Shown: positions 45,762 to 54,771 of the stretch, in pieces | Layout of the letters: each line of letters begins with the position of its first letter | How positions within the stretch are numbered: position 1 is the stretch's first letter | Source: an uncultured Coxiella sp. | GTDB taxonomy: Bacteria; Pseudomonadota; Gammaproteobacteria; Coxiellales; Coxiellaceae | Assembly (NCBI GenBank): GCA_902623005.1 | Contig: CACNSC010000001.1 | Span: 62,001 to 126,000 of the forward strand | DNA: 64,000 nt | Direction of reading: 5' to 3' | The notes under the pieces: model-generated | Database searches by the model: none | Seen by the model: only the letters and a program-made list of their open reading frames with translations | Told to the model about the DNA's origin: nothing | Position numbers and translations under genes: made by a program

Positions 45762-46067
45762 ATGACCATATTTTGCGCAAATTTATCCTTGTTACTTAAC
45801 CTATTGATAATTCATATTTTTCTTATTGCTGCGGTGTTTTCCGAGGTTATTGGTGATGAGTATGGCTTTATTTCAAATCAGGCAAATCAGTTAATAGCTG
45901 CTATGGCTGATGGTAGTCGATTTGATAAAGCGCGCCTACATCAATATGCACGAGATTGTTTTAACAGTGATTTAATGGTAGGTCGCTATTTAGATTACTG
46001 TAAGCGGGTGTTAAATGAGGAGACTTGCAATAAGCAACAACCCCAGTTACAGCCAGCATACACGTAA
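45762..46067 (+). CDS. Small protein with N-terminal hydrophobic segment
   Basis: 101 residues, not recognised. Residues 6-28 are strongly hydrophobic (NLSLLLNLLIIHIFLIAAVF), a signal anchor or uncleaved signal; the rest is polar with three further Cys (CFNS, YCKR, TCNK). Divergent from the kinase-like gene, 65 bp away. No ribosome site before the ATG, so the start and the gene itself are uncertain. Confidence 0.4.
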   Translation: MTIFCANLSLLLNLLIIHIFLIAAVFSEVIGDEYGFISNQANQLIAAMADGSRFDKARLHQYARDCFNSDLMVGRYLDYCKRVLNEETCNKQQPQLQPAYT

Positions 46068-46122
46068 CATTATCTTGAATGGCAAAAATAATGGCAGCAG
46101 GCTGTAAGCTAAGGGAATCGTA

Positions 46123-46479
46123 TTAAGCAATTTCTTTTTGCGTGTTTAATTTTTTCCAGGTATTACCGTCACTGAAGGTGATGCCTTGGTTGGAAACGGT
46201 TGCCTTTAGAGCTGAAGGGCCACCTTTGGGGCTAAAATCAATCAATAGACCGTTGCCAACTACCTGGCCATGTACTTGCCAAAATTCAGCATTGGCTTGA
46301 TCGCGTCCTTTGATCGTAATTTGGTTGCCATCGTGACTGACTAAACGTATCCCCGCAGGATGATTAGGGTCTGAGTATTGGCCATCTAAGTCTGACAGAA
46401 CTGAGGACGAGCGACTGTTACACGCTGTGAGTAATGACGTTAACATTAAACACAATCCAATCCATTTCATATATTTCAT
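46123..46479 (-). CDS. Small lipoprotein
   Basis: 118 residues. Signal peptide with lipobox LLTAC (acylated Cys20), Ser-rich linker, then a single small beta domain (GQYSDPNHPAGIRLV ... ITFSDGNTWKKL). No family recognised with confidence. Follows phhB by 15 bp on the same strand. Confidence 0.75.
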   Translation of the reverse strand: MKYMKWIGLCLMLTSLLTACNSRSSSVLSDLDGQYSDPNHPAGIRLVSHDGNQITIKGRDQANAEFWQVHGQVVGNGLLIDFSPKGGPSALKATVSNQGITFSDGNTWKKLNTQKEIA

Positions 46480-46494
46480 CGAGTTCTCCCAGTT

Positions 46495-46842
46495 TTATTC
46501 GTGACTATTATTTAAGGCATCGTCAATTAACTTGGCACAAATGAAATCATTTTTGCTCAAGCCACCGATGGCGTGCGTGCTGTAGGTGATAGTGCAGTGG
46601 TTATATCCAAACGTAACATCAGGGTGATGACCTTGTTGTTGCGCAATCCATGCAACCATATTGATGAACCCCATGGTTTTGTAAAAGCCCGAAAATTCAA
46701 ATTTTCGGTGAATGGATTGACAGTCTTCTGCGAGACACCATTGAGTGGTTTGTTCTAACAGAGACTCTGCCTCAGCTTTTGACAGTGCCGGCACGCCACC
46801 TTCGCAAGGTACACAACGTTGTTGGGACAATGATTGTTCCAT
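46495..46842 (-). CDS. phhB: Pterin-4a-carbinolamine dehydratase
   Basis: Recycles the oxidised pterin of phenylalanine hydroxylase (or acts in cofactor binding). 115 residues with the signature QQGHHPDVTFGYNHCTITYS, THAIGGLSKNDFICAKLID. No phenylalanine hydroxylase is seen in the window. It sits 10 bp after the DegQ-like gene start region in the opposite order, i.e. downstream of none of its usual partners. Confidence 0.92.
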   Translation of the reverse strand: MEQSLSQQRCVPCEGGVPALSKAEAESLLEQTTQWCLAEDCQSIHRKFEFSGFYKTMGFINMVAWIAQQQGHHPDVTFGYNHCTITYSTHAIGGLSKNDFICAKLIDDALNNSHE

Positions 46843-46852
46843 AATCTACTCC

Positions 46853-48187
46853 TTAAGGTTTTTCAATGACAAGAAATGCTGCAATGTTATTTCTATCAAC
46901 GTTTAATAATAATGATTCGACTTTAGTATTGGCAGCAGCGATCAGATCTGTAACCGAGCTGACTGCTTTGCCATTTGCTTGTGTAATAACATCACCTGGT
47001 ACAACACCAGCTAATGCAGCTTGACTAGTTTCACTGACATTAGTGACCAAAACACCCACTAGTGGAGTGCCATCAGTTTCTATTTCACTAAAGTTACGGA
47101 AGCTAACACCACTTAGAAAAACATTTTGATGTTGTTTTATTTCATCGTTAGGGTCTCCCACTTTGGCGGACAGCGTTAATTTTTTCTGATTACGCATCAC
47201 TTCAATTGAAATTTTAGTACCGGGTCGCATCATGCCGAGCGTGTTGCGAATCTGAGCAGCACTGTGCATGGCTTTCTTATTAATCGTTAGCAAAACATCT
47301 TTACTTTGTATGCCCGCCTCAGCTGCTGGACTGCCTGGCACCACCTCTGAAATGATGGCACCGTGTGTTTGGTCTAAACGCATCGCGTCAGCAAGAGATG
47401 GCGTAATGTTTTGCGCGATGACACCCAACACACCGCGTTTCACTTTGCCATAACGCACCAGCTGTTTGACAAGGCTATCGACCATGTTGCTTGGGATAGC
47501 AAAACCAATACCAACGTTAGCGCCAGGACCAACCAATGCCGTGTTGATACCAATCAGTTGACCATTGAGGTTGACCAGTGCGCCACCGGAATTGCCCGGA
47601 TTAATTGGTGCATCGGTTTGTATAAAGCTTTGAAAGCCTTCAATTTTAGGCTCGCTGCGATTTAATGCACTGATTACACCATACGTCACGGTTTGGTTGA
47701 GACCAAAGGGACTACCAATGGCTGCCACAAAATTACCCACTTGCAAATTATCGGAGTCACCCAATGCGATTGCTGACAGGTGTTTGGCTTTAATTTGTAT
47801 GACAGCAATATCAAAACCATCGTCTTCACCCAAGCTTACAGCTCTATAGTGTCTACCGTCTTTGAGTGTGACTAAGATATCCTTGGCATGATCAATGACG
47901 TGTGCATTAGTAACAATGACGCCGTGGTCAGCATCTAAAATCACCCCAGATCCTAGGCCAACCATTTCTTTTTTCTGTAACGGTCCATCTTCACCCTCTG
48001 GGATGAACTCATCACTGGTTGGAATGATTTTTTTCTTAACCGTGATATTAACGATAGCCGGAGTAATGCGCTTAATCATCGGAGCGATATTGCTCATTGG
48101 TTGATGCGTTGGCTTTTCATCGCAGTAAGCAGTGAGAGTAAGCATTGAAAGAATAACAGTAATTAAAGAGATGAGTCTTGTTTTCAT
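46853..48187 (-). CDS. degQ: DegQ/DegP-like periplasmic serine protease
   Basis: Trypsin-like HtrA protease and chaperone for misfolded envelope proteins. Signal peptide (ISLITVILSMLTLTAYC), triad H96 (TNAHVIDH), D126 (DGFDIAVIQ) and S200 (NPGNSGGALVN), then two PDZ domains from about 255 (GVIAQNITPSLADAM; GVLVTNVSETSQAALAGV). 444 residues, with the short LA loop of DegQ. Cys22 follows TAY, so it is probably not a lipoprotein. Confidence 0.92.
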   Translation of the reverse strand: MKTRLISLITVILSMLTLTAYCDEKPTHQPMSNIAPMIKRITPAIVNITVKKKIIPTSDEFIPEGEDGPLQKKEMVGLGSGVILDADHGVIVTNAHVIDHAKDILVTLKDGRHYRAVSLGEDDGFDIAVIQIKAKHLSAIALGDSDNLQVGNFVAAIGSPFGLNQTVTYGVISALNRSEPKIEGFQSFIQTDAPINPGNSGGALVNLNGQLIGINTALVGPGANVGIGFAIPSNMVDSLVKQLVRYGKVKRGVLGVIAQNITPSLADAMRLDQTHGAIISEVVPGSPAAEAGIQSKDVLLTINKKAMHSAAQIRNTLGMMRPGTKISIEVMRNQKKLTLSAKVGDPNDEIKQHQNVFLSGVSFRNFSEIETDGTPLVGVLVTNVSETSQAALAGVVPGDVITQANGKAVSSVTDLIAAANTKVESLLLNVDRNNIAAFLVIEKP

Positions 48188-48236
48188 GGCTTTCCTAGTT
48201 TGCTGAAATTTCAGTTAAGTTAGTGTAGCTTGATCT

Positions 48237-48998
48237 TTAATCGTCTACCAGCCAAATCATATGGGCCGTGCGCCCAGATATTTTGCCATCTCGCCGGTAA
48301 GAAAAAAACCGCGTTTGATGCTGAAAGGTGCAGCGATTATCGGAATAGATACTGGTGATACCCAGGCTATTTAATCGCTGAGTGGCCATTTGTTGTAAGT
48401 TAGCACACCATTGTGAATCACTATTGCGCCAAAATCCCTCCTGCCAGGGTGAAAACTGTTCAATGAACTGTTGTCGTATCTCAGTATTGAGTACAAGGGA
48501 CTCTGGACCAATACAAGGGCCCAGCCAAATCGATAACTGGCTAGGATCTTGCTTAAAACAAGCGATGGCTTTGTCGAGTATCCCGGCTAACAGTCCTCGC
48601 CAACCCGCATGAATGGCTGCCACTTGATTGCCTTGTTGATTGGTAATGAGCACGGGTAAGCAATCTGCGGTGAGAATCACGCATACTTTTTGAGCAGTAC
48701 GGGTGTAGCTGCCGTCTACTGATAGATTCGGTTGCGCTTGATCCAAGTTACTAACGTCTGTGCCATGAACTTGCTGTAACCAGTACGGTTGCTGTGTGAG
48801 TTCTAACGCTTCCGATAAATAAGCTCGGTTTGATTGCACGCGTTTCAAGTCATCCCCAACATGGGTGCCTAAGTTGAATGTGCTGTAAGGGTTATCAGGG
48901 TCAATAAATCCACGTTGCGTGGTGACAGCACGGACTGTATTAGGAAGTGGCCAATTTGGAACTTGAATAAATGATTTAAGGTTATTGTTGTACTTCAT
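48237..48998 (-). CDS. pgeF: Purine nucleoside phosphorylase / polyphenol oxidase family PgeF
   Basis: YfiH/LACC1 family. Metal-binding His/Cys appear in LQQVHGTDV, ILTADCLPVLI and AIHAGWRGLLAGIL. In E. coli PgeF the protein edits peptidoglycan precursors; family members also cleave purine nucleosides. Start taken at ATG 48998 (MKYNNNLK); six codons of upstream frame exist. It overlaps the rluD end by 17 bp, the common rluD-yfiH pairing. Confidence 0.92.
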   Translation of the reverse strand: MKYNNNLKSFIQVPNWPLPNTVRAVTTQRGFIDPDNPYSTFNLGTHVGDDLKRVQSNRAYLSEALELTQQPYWLQQVHGTDVSNLDQAQPNLSVDGSYTRTAQKVCVILTADCLPVLITNQQGNQVAAIHAGWRGLLAGILDKAIACFKQDPSQLSIWLGPCIGPESLVLNTEIRQQFIEQFSPWQEGFWRNSDSQWCANLQQMATQRLNSLGITSIYSDNRCTFQHQTRFFSYRRDGKISGRTAHMIWLVDD

Positions 48999-49950
48999 TT
49001 TCCTGTAGCGCTGCAATCAGATTGCTCATATCATCCGGTATTGGTGCTTGCCAGCTAATAACTTCGTGTGTGTTAGGGTGCGTTAGCGTGAGTTGTTTAG
49101 CATGCAACGCTTGGCGAGGAAAACTGTCAAGTGTTGCTTTGAGGCGGTGTGAAATATCAGACAGGTTGCGTCGTCGTGGGTTGTAAGTACGATCACCCAC
49201 TAACGGGTGTTTAATGTGTTTGAAATGCACGCGAATTTGATGCGTTCGCCCTGTCTCAAGTGAGACACTAACGTGCGTGTGATACTTAAATTTTTCAATG
49301 ATACGGTAATGGGTGATCGCTGGCTTGCCGGTACTCACCACTGCCATTTTGGTACGATGAATGTGGTGTCTAGCGATTGGGGCATCGATGGTATTGCCCG
49401 CAATTAATGTGCCCTCAGCAATGGCTTCGTAACTACGTTGGATTTCGCGTGCTTGCATGGCATTAGTTAGAGCGTGAAAACTTTCATGAGTTTTTGCTGC
49501 CAATAATAAACCGCTAGTGTCTTTGTCCAGGCGATGAATAATGCCAGCACGTGGTAATAAATGAGCATCTGGGCAATGGTGCAATAAAGCATTTACCAAT
49601 GTGCGGGATTGATTGCCGGCACCCGGGTGGGTGACAAGACCAGCTGGTTTGTTGACAACAATTAGATGATCATCTTCATGAATGATGTTTAGGCTGATGG
49701 CTTCTGCTTGCCAAGTCGTTTGCGTATCGACCACCATACAAACTTCGATGATTTGTTCAGTGGTTACGCGCTGCCGAGGTTTTATGCAAACTTTGCCGTT
49801 GATTTTAACTTGACCGTCAATGATCCATTGCTTATGCATGGAGCGTGAGAAGTCAGAGAATAACGCAGCCATTGCAAAGTCCAAACGTGAATTATCTAGT
49901 GCTTCGGTGACGGATGCTTGGCGGTGCTGAGGGGTTGGTGTCTGGTTCAT
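48982..49950 (-). CDS. rluD: 23S rRNA pseudouridine(1911/1915/1917) synthase RluD
   Basis: S4 domain at residues about 20-75 (RSMHKQWIIDGQVKINGKV), then RluA-type catalytic core with IIHRLDKDTSGLLLAAKT, the KPAGLVTHPG motif and ETGRTHQIRVHFKHIKHP. 322 residues. Divergent from bamD, as in E. coli, with pgeF downstream. Confidence 0.95.
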   Translation of the reverse strand: MNQTPTPQHRQASVTEALDNSRLDFAMAALFSDFSRSMHKQWIIDGQVKINGKVCIKPRQRVTTEQIIEVCMVVDTQTTWQAEAISLNIIHEDDHLIVVNKPAGLVTHPGAGNQSRTLVNALLHHCPDAHLLPRAGIIHRLDKDTSGLLLAAKTHESFHALTNAMQAREIQRSYEAIAEGTLIAGNTIDAPIARHHIHRTKMAVVSTGKPAITHYRIIEKFKYHTHVSVSLETGRTHQIRVHFKHIKHPLVGDRTYNPRRRNLSDISHRLKATLDSFPRQALHAKQLTLTHPNTHEVISWQAPIPDDMSNLIAALQENEVQQ

Positions 49951-50062
49951 GCGGCCATCTTACCCACTTTGTCACGCAGCACCAAGTAAAATTAAAACGG
50001 CGGTTCCGTTATGAGGGGACATGGCCTATACTACGTCAGTTTTTAACGAAGGTGTCTCTGCT

Positions 50063-50848
50063 ATGAAGCGTTCTTATCTCGGCTTGGTAATCATATCCCT
50101 AACTGCTCTTTTTTTGTCAGCTTGCGTATCAAACTCACTGAAAGATGAATATGCCAAATACCGCAGCAAGACTGCTGATCAAATCTTTGCTCAAGCCGAG
50201 CTCGACTTGGCTAAAAAACATTACACCGACGCGGTTGAGAGTTTTGAGGCGCTGGACGTTATTTATCCTTTCGGTAAGCATGCTAAACAAGCTCAGCTTG
50301 ATGTTATCTATGCTTACTATAAGAGTGGTAAGTTCGCTGAGTCACAAGCCGCGGCTGAGCGTTACATCAGACTTTATCCGCGCGGTCAGCACACTGACTA
50401 TGCCTATTACATGAAGGGGCGCATTGAATACGAGCAGGGCATTAATTGGTTACAAAAGAAATTTAAGCAAGATCCAGCTAAAAATAATCTCAATGATAAA
50501 AAACGCGCCTTCAGTACATTCAGTACACTGGTGAATCAATACCCCAACAGTCCGTATACCAAAGATGCAAAACTAAGGATGGTTTACTTGCGTAACTTGT
50601 TTGCACAACAAGAGCTTTTAGTGGCTAACTATTACTTTTCAAAGCACGCTTACGTTGCTGCCGCTAACCGAGCCAGTATCGTGGTTCAGCATTACCCTCA
50701 AACCACAGCGGTTGAACCTGCGCTCGTATTGCTTGTAAAGGCCTATCAACAGCTAAATTTGAATGATCAAGCCTCAAACACACTTGCTATTTTACGAGCG
50801 AGTTACCCTCATTCGGATGCTCTAGCAACACTTTCAGTAGCTCGCTAA
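50063..50848 (+). CDS. bamD: Outer-membrane assembly lipoprotein BamD
   Basis: Lipoprotein of the BAM complex that inserts beta-barrel proteins. Signal with lipobox LFLSAC, then TPR-like repeats (AELDLAKKHYTDAVESFEAL; ESQAAAERYIRLYPRG; DYAYYMKGRIEYEQG; AVEPALVLLVKAYQQLNLND). Start chosen at ATG 50063, which gives a normal signal peptide; the frame runs 14 codons further upstream. Confidence 0.95.
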   Translation: MKRSYLGLVIISLTALFLSACVSNSLKDEYAKYRSKTADQIFAQAELDLAKKHYTDAVESFEALDVIYPFGKHAKQAQLDVIYAYYKSGKFAESQAAAERYIRLYPRGQHTDYAYYMKGRIEYEQGINWLQKKFKQDPAKNNLNDKKRAFSTFSTLVNQYPNSPYTKDAKLRMVYLRNLFAQQELLVANYYFSKHAYVAAANRASIVVQHYPQTTAVEPALVLLVKAYQQLNLNDQASNTLAILRASYPHSDALATLSVAR

Positions 50849-50881
50849 TAGGCAGAAGGCGTTTTTTTATGGCTGCCTCTC

Positions 50882-51463
50882 ATGGGTCGATTTCGTTGGG
50901 CTAACTTTTCTTTGTCGCCAGCTACGGTTCGCAGTATTGTGCATCTGCTGTCAGCATTGGTGCCTTTTCTGTATTACGATTTATTAGTCCCACTGGGAGA
51001 TTTATACGCAGTCTCACCTTTGTTGTTTGTACTTGCCGCTTTAATCAGTATTTTGATCTTCGATTTTATAAGAATTTATTTTCGTTGGTCTGTGTATGGT
51101 CAGCGCCCATATGAGCGGGCTCGCCTATCTTCGCTATCGTTTCTTTGTATTGGAATCAGTGTCGTACTTTGTTTTGCTGCTAATAGGGTGGTCGCAACCG
51201 CTATAATTGTCAGTGCTGCAGTCGCTGATCCACTGATGGGTTACTTGAAGGCTTTGCGTTGTCGTCGTTTTGCAGTATGTCTAGCAGGGTGTGGTGTTGT
51301 AGCACTGTGTTGGTGGCTTGTCGGCGCTGTTTCAGTTATTTTGGCTTGGCAGTTGGTTGCTATTTCTTGCGTAACCGCTTTAGCCGAATACCCTAATTGG
51401 TTTTGGTGTGATGATGATTTATTGATGCAACTCCTGCCACTGCTATTGATTACTGTCATGTAA
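50882..51463 (+). CDS. Membrane protein resembling phytol/dolichol kinases
   Basis: 193 residues with five to six TM helices. R-x(3)-HLLSALVPFLYY near the N-terminus, ADPLMGYLKALRCRR in the middle and ALAEYPNWFWCDDDLLMQLL near the C-terminus follow the layout of the SEC59/VTE5 polyprenol-kinase and CDP-diacylglycerol synthase-like family (conserved Arg-His, Asp-Pro and Glu...Asp-Asn/Asp). Function is a guess: phosphorylation of an isoprenoid or lipid alcohol. Ends at a strong bidirectional terminator. Confidence 0.65.
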   Translation: MGRFRWANFSLSPATVRSIVHLLSALVPFLYYDLLVPLGDLYAVSPLLFVLAALISILIFDFIRIYFRWSVYGQRPYERARLSSLSFLCIGISVVLCFAANRVVATAIIVSAAVADPLMGYLKALRCRRFAVCLAGCGVVALCWWLVGAVSVILAWQLVAISCVTALAEYPNWFWCDDDLLMQLLPLLLITVM

Positions 51464-51466
51464 TAA

Positions 51467-51492
51467 AAAACGCAGCCAACTGGCTGCGTTTT
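51467..51492. terminator. Bidirectional rho-independent terminator
   Basis: AAAACGCAGCC and GGCTGCGTTTT form a perfect 11-bp stem with a 4-nt loop (AACT), flanked by A-runs and T-runs on the two strands. Sits between the convergent genes ending at 51463 and 51513. Confidence 0.9.
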
Positions 51493-51512
51493 CATAATCC
51501 ATCAAAGATAAA

Positions 51513-52043
51513 TTACAGGTAGTAATGCAAACCGAATAGGTATTCATTAGCGTGTTTGTCATTACTTGAATCCGTCCATCCAACGTAATGGTAGCCAGAG
51601 AATACGTTTAATGTTTCTGTGACAGCGTATTCAAGCTCAACCGCACCTTGATAAGCGAATTTAGTGGTTGCATCCTGGTCGACTGTATCGTCAGTGTAGT
51701 GAGAAGATGTGCCTTCGTTGAAATGAATGGCACCGATACCACCACCTATGCGGCTAGTAATCTTGCTTGAAAGCGCGTGATGGAAATAAAGATCAACCAT
51801 ACCGTGGAAGTAGTTACCCTGATTAACGAAGTTTAGATCGGCGCTAAACTTGTCGTTGATTGACGTACCGATCATGGCACCGTAAAGATTAAGATTGTTT
51901 ACAGTTGTACTGTTTTCATCCTGTAAGCTAGTTAAACCCAGTTGCATACCCACGTAAGTGTCGGTGCCAATAGCTAATGCAGCTGAAGATGATACTAGTG
52001 TTAGAGCAGTAGCAGCTAACATTGCCGTTGTTTTATTCATCAA
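51513..52043 (-). CDS. Small outer-membrane beta-barrel protein
   Basis: 176 residues: cleavable signal peptide (TAMLAATALTLVSSSAALA) then an eight-stranded-type barrel with alternating strands (TYVGMQLGLTSL, LYGAMIGTSIND, FSADLNFVNQG, GAVELEYAVT) and a C-terminal strand ending in aromatic YLFGLHYYL, the usual BamA recognition end. Similar to the OmpA/opacity beta-barrel group; no closer name. GAACGA with AGGAG precedes the ATG. Confidence 0.8.
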   Translation of the reverse strand: MMNKTTAMLAATALTLVSSSAALAIGTDTYVGMQLGLTSLQDENSTTVNNLNLYGAMIGTSINDKFSADLNFVNQGNYFHGMVDLYFHHALSSKITSRIGGGIGAIHFNEGTSSHYTDDTVDQDATTKFAYQGAVELEYAVTETLNVFSGYHYVGWTDSSNDKHANEYLFGLHYYL

Positions 52044-52437
52044 ATCGTTCTCCTTGTAAAAATTTAACTGTCAAAAACGTGGTAAATCTTATGTCAAACT
52101 TAATCATTTTACTAGTAGTTTTATGTGGAATCTTCTTGATTAAATTTAGGTCTTTTTTGTAATGTGTATCGTCTTTTACGAAAAACTATTTATCTGGTGC
52201 GGCGGTATCGTTGTCATGTTGCTCTGTTGCCGGGTTGATAATTTAAAATAGCATCTTTTTTGGTCATTTGTAGATTAAATCTGAGTAATAAAGTCAGAAA
52301 CAATTAAGCGTGGTTATGACAGCGTGCTTTACTCGAATGGTAAATTTATGTACGCAATAATTGATCCGGTACACATTACCTTCTCAATTTAAATTGAGTA
52401 TTTTTGACGCTACAGAGGGCTAAGAAATTTAAGTACT
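52044..52437. other. Intergenic region upstream of outer-membrane gene
   Basis: Divergent upstream region of the barrel gene (its promoter should lie here) and downstream of nadE. Contains a 23-codon plus-strand frame at 52091-52162 (MSNLIILLVVLCGIFLIKFR ...), a possible tiny TM protein without a clear ribosome site, and a perfect 16-bp palindrome CTCAATTTAAATTGAG at 52383-52398 followed by TATTTTT. No RNA gene recognised. Confidence 0.4.
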
Positions 52438-54057
52438 TTATACCCCATTGGTGATTGGGTATCGACGGTCTTTACCAAAGGCAAATTCGCTGATGCGAAC
52501 ACCAATGGTACCTTGCCTACGTTTGTATTCATTGAGTTTTACTTTTTTTGCAATTTCGGTGACTAAGTCAACGTTGTGGCCGGCTTCGCTGATTTCTAAG
52601 CATGAGCGCTCTTGATTGATGAGCTGGTAAAGAATGTCGTCTAGCACGTCGTAAGTCGGCAAGCTGTCTTGATCGGTTTGATTTGGAGCTAATTCGGCTG
52701 AAGGCGGTCGATCGATGATGCGCTGTGGAATAATCATGCTCTTTTGGTTGCGATAATTGGCCAAAGCATAGACTTTTGTTTTGGCAACGTCTTTTAGGAC
52801 GCAGAATCCACCGGCCATATCGCCGTACAGTGTGCAGTAGCCGACAGCAAGCTCACTTCGATTACCGGTTGTGATGACTAAATCGCCACTTTGGTTAGAT
52901 AGTGCCATAAGGAGTACGCCTCGTGCTCGGGCTTGAATGTTTTCCAACACGGTCGAGCCACCGGAAGCTGTGATAAATGGGGTCAGTTGCTGTTGGAAGG
53001 CCTGTCTTATATCGTCAATTCTCAATGTATGATGTTGGATATTCAGAAGACTAGCCATTAATTCGGCATCTTCCGTACTGATGCTGCTAGTGTATTCTGA
53101 GGGCATCATCACCGTTGTGATTCGGTCAGGACCTAACGCATCAACGGCAATCGCTAAAGACAAAGCAGAGTCAATGCCGCCTGAGAGCCCAAGCAGTACG
53201 CCAGGAAAATGATTCTTGTTGACGTAGTCTCTGAGTCCTAACACCAATGCCTGATAGACGTGATCCAACGAGTCGGACTCTTGTTCGATTGGAGATGGTT
53301 TGAACTTAAGAGAAAGATTGTCGAGCTGACATTGAGTGGTGATTACCGCCTCTTGAAAAAAAGGTGCTTGCAATACGCGTCGGCCTGTTTGGTCGAGCAC
53401 CATTGAGCCGCCATCAAAAACCAGTTCGTCTTGACCGCCGATTAAGTTGCAATAAATAATCGGGCGATTGATCTCTTGTGCGCGCTTTGCAAGTATTTGC
53501 TTGCGTTTTTGATGTTTATACTGATCGAAGGGTGAAGCGTTGAGGCTGACAATAGCATCAATACCTAATTCGGCAAGTTGTCGGCATGGCTCGGCGTGCC
53601 ATAAGTCCTCACAAACCAGTAATCCAAAGCAAACACCATTCACACGGAAAGATGCGGGTGTAGTTCCAGGCGTGAAATAACGCAGTTCGTCAAAGACCGT
53701 GTGGTTTGGTAAGTGATTTTTGTGATAGACGGCTTGTACTTGATGGTTTTGCAGCACTACCGCACTGTTGTGGAGATGGTCTTCAGAGCGCCACGGCATC
53801 CCTATAACCAGTGTGGTTTCTGGCATGTCTTTTAAAAGAGTATGCAAAGCTTGCTCGCAAGATTGATGAAAATGATCTCGGAATAGAAGATCTTCGGGTG
53901 GGTAGCCAGTGAGGCACATCTCTGGGAAAATAATCAAGTCCACATCGGGTTGCTCGCACAAGACTTGCTGTGCTACTGACAGGATTCGCTCTGCATTGCC
54001 GGTAATATCACCAACGGTCACATTAATCTGGGCAATGGTAATTTTAACACCGTTCAT
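52438..54057 (-). CDS. nadE: Glutamine-hydrolysing NAD+ synthetase
   Basis: Makes NAD+ from deamido-NAD using glutamine. N-terminal CN-hydrolase amidase (IIFPEMCLTGYPPEDLL with Glu, HKNHLPNHTVFDE with Lys, FGLLVCEDLWH with Cys) and C-terminal ATP-pyrophosphatase with LLGLSGGIDSALSLAIA, ITTGNRSELAVGY and KRRQGTIGVRIS. 539 residues. Its start overlaps the Mth938-like gene by 4 bp. Confidence 0.96.
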   Translation of the reverse strand: MNGVKITIAQINVTVGDITGNAERILSVAQQVLCEQPDVDLIIFPEMCLTGYPPEDLLFRDHFHQSCEQALHTLLKDMPETTLVIGMPWRSEDHLHNSAVVLQNHQVQAVYHKNHLPNHTVFDELRYFTPGTTPASFRVNGVCFGLLVCEDLWHAEPCRQLAELGIDAIVSLNASPFDQYKHQKRKQILAKRAQEINRPIIYCNLIGGQDELVFDGGSMVLDQTGRRVLQAPFFQEAVITTQCQLDNLSLKFKPSPIEQESDSLDHVYQALVLGLRDYVNKNHFPGVLLGLSGGIDSALSLAIAVDALGPDRITTVMMPSEYTSSISTEDAELMASLLNIQHHTLRIDDIRQAFQQQLTPFITASGGSTVLENIQARARGVLLMALSNQSGDLVITTGNRSELAVGYCTLYGDMAGGFCVLKDVAKTKVYALANYRNQKSMIIPQRIIDRPPSAELAPNQTDQDSLPTYDVLDDILYQLINQERSCLEISEAGHNVDLVTEIAKKVKLNEYKRRQGTIGVRISEFAFGKDRRYPITNGV

Positions 54058-54425
54058 CGAATCAGTACCGCGGCTAGAACGTTGCGTTGGTCAGATGAGA
54101 GTAGTGCAAAAGTTTTGCAAGCAGCAGATGAGTGCATGACTTCCACGCCGATTTTCTTCTCATATAGGGGGGCTAAAAGTGCTGGCGGGAGATGATGGTG
54201 TTGTGCGCCGGTACCAATCAAAATCAGATCCGGCTGATAGTCTAGGCATTGAATAATATCCGCTGTTTCAAGCTCGGATAAGCTTTGTGGTCGCCAAGCA
54301 GTATGAGGTTGTGTTGGGTGAATCAGTAGACTGTGTGAGTAAGGTGTTTTATTAATGCACACTTCGCCGGGCTCATAGGCCGTAATGGTAAAGGAGGAAG
54401 CATTTTGATCGCGGTGAAGTTCCAT
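54054..54425 (-). CDS. Mth938-like (DUF498) protein
   Basis: 123 residues, single domain of the Mth938/Xcc1710 fold related to NDUFAF3. Motif LILIGTGAQHHHLPPALLAPL followed by GVEVMHSSAACKTFALLSSD with the conserved cysteine. Function unknown in bacteria. Overlaps and is likely translated with nadE. Confidence 0.88.
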   Translation of the reverse strand: MELHRDQNASSFTITAYEPGEVCINKTPYSHSLLIHPTQPHTAWRPQSLSELETADIIQCLDYQPDLILIGTGAQHHHLPPALLAPLYEKKIGVEVMHSSAACKTFALLSSDQRNVLAAVLIR

Positions 54426-54537
54426 GGTTCTGAAAATCTCGATTTTGTCAGGTTGGTTGCATTATGGTGTGCTTTGTTGGATTTTTCCACATCCGGTAGT
54501 GAATTTTAATTGATAAGTCGGCTGGCACCGTGCGGGT

Positions 54538-54566
54538 TTGTGCTCAAGACAAACTAGAAATATAAA
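54538..54566 (+). promoter_or_regulatory. Possible promoter of the rpsF operon
   Basis: TTGTGC, 17-bp spacer, TATAAA. It would give a leader of about 200 nt before rpsF. Confidence 0.35.
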
Positions 54567-54727
54567 ATTAGATATTTATCAATTAGTTATGTGTTATCTC
54601 ACTGGTGCGTTTGCTCATTCGTCTCGGCTGCAGATGCCTAAGTATCGGCGCTGATTTAAGTCGGTGGCGTGAGACTTGCGTCTTGGGGGTGTTTTCATTA
54701 GACTGCGCGCTTAGTTTTAACTCCTTG

Positions 54728-54764
54728 CTTCTCGCTATCTGTTGAGGGGCTACAAACCGAGAGG
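54728..54764 (+). promoter_or_regulatory. rpsF leader hairpin, likely S6:S18 binding site
   Basis: CTTCTCG (54728-54734) pairs with CGAGAGG (54758-54764) just before the rpsF GTG, placing ACAAACCG and the ribosome site GAGAGGGG in the structure. Known rpsF leaders bind the S6:S18 complex through a CCG-containing bulge that mimics 16S rRNA and thereby repress the operon. The CCG at 54757-54759 fits; exact fold not verified. Confidence 0.45.
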
Positions 54765-54771
54765 GGAAATC

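Noticed and set aside
54426-54771. tRNA or other RNA gene before rpsF
   Set aside because: No tRNA consensus; hairpins are better explained as an rpsF leader.
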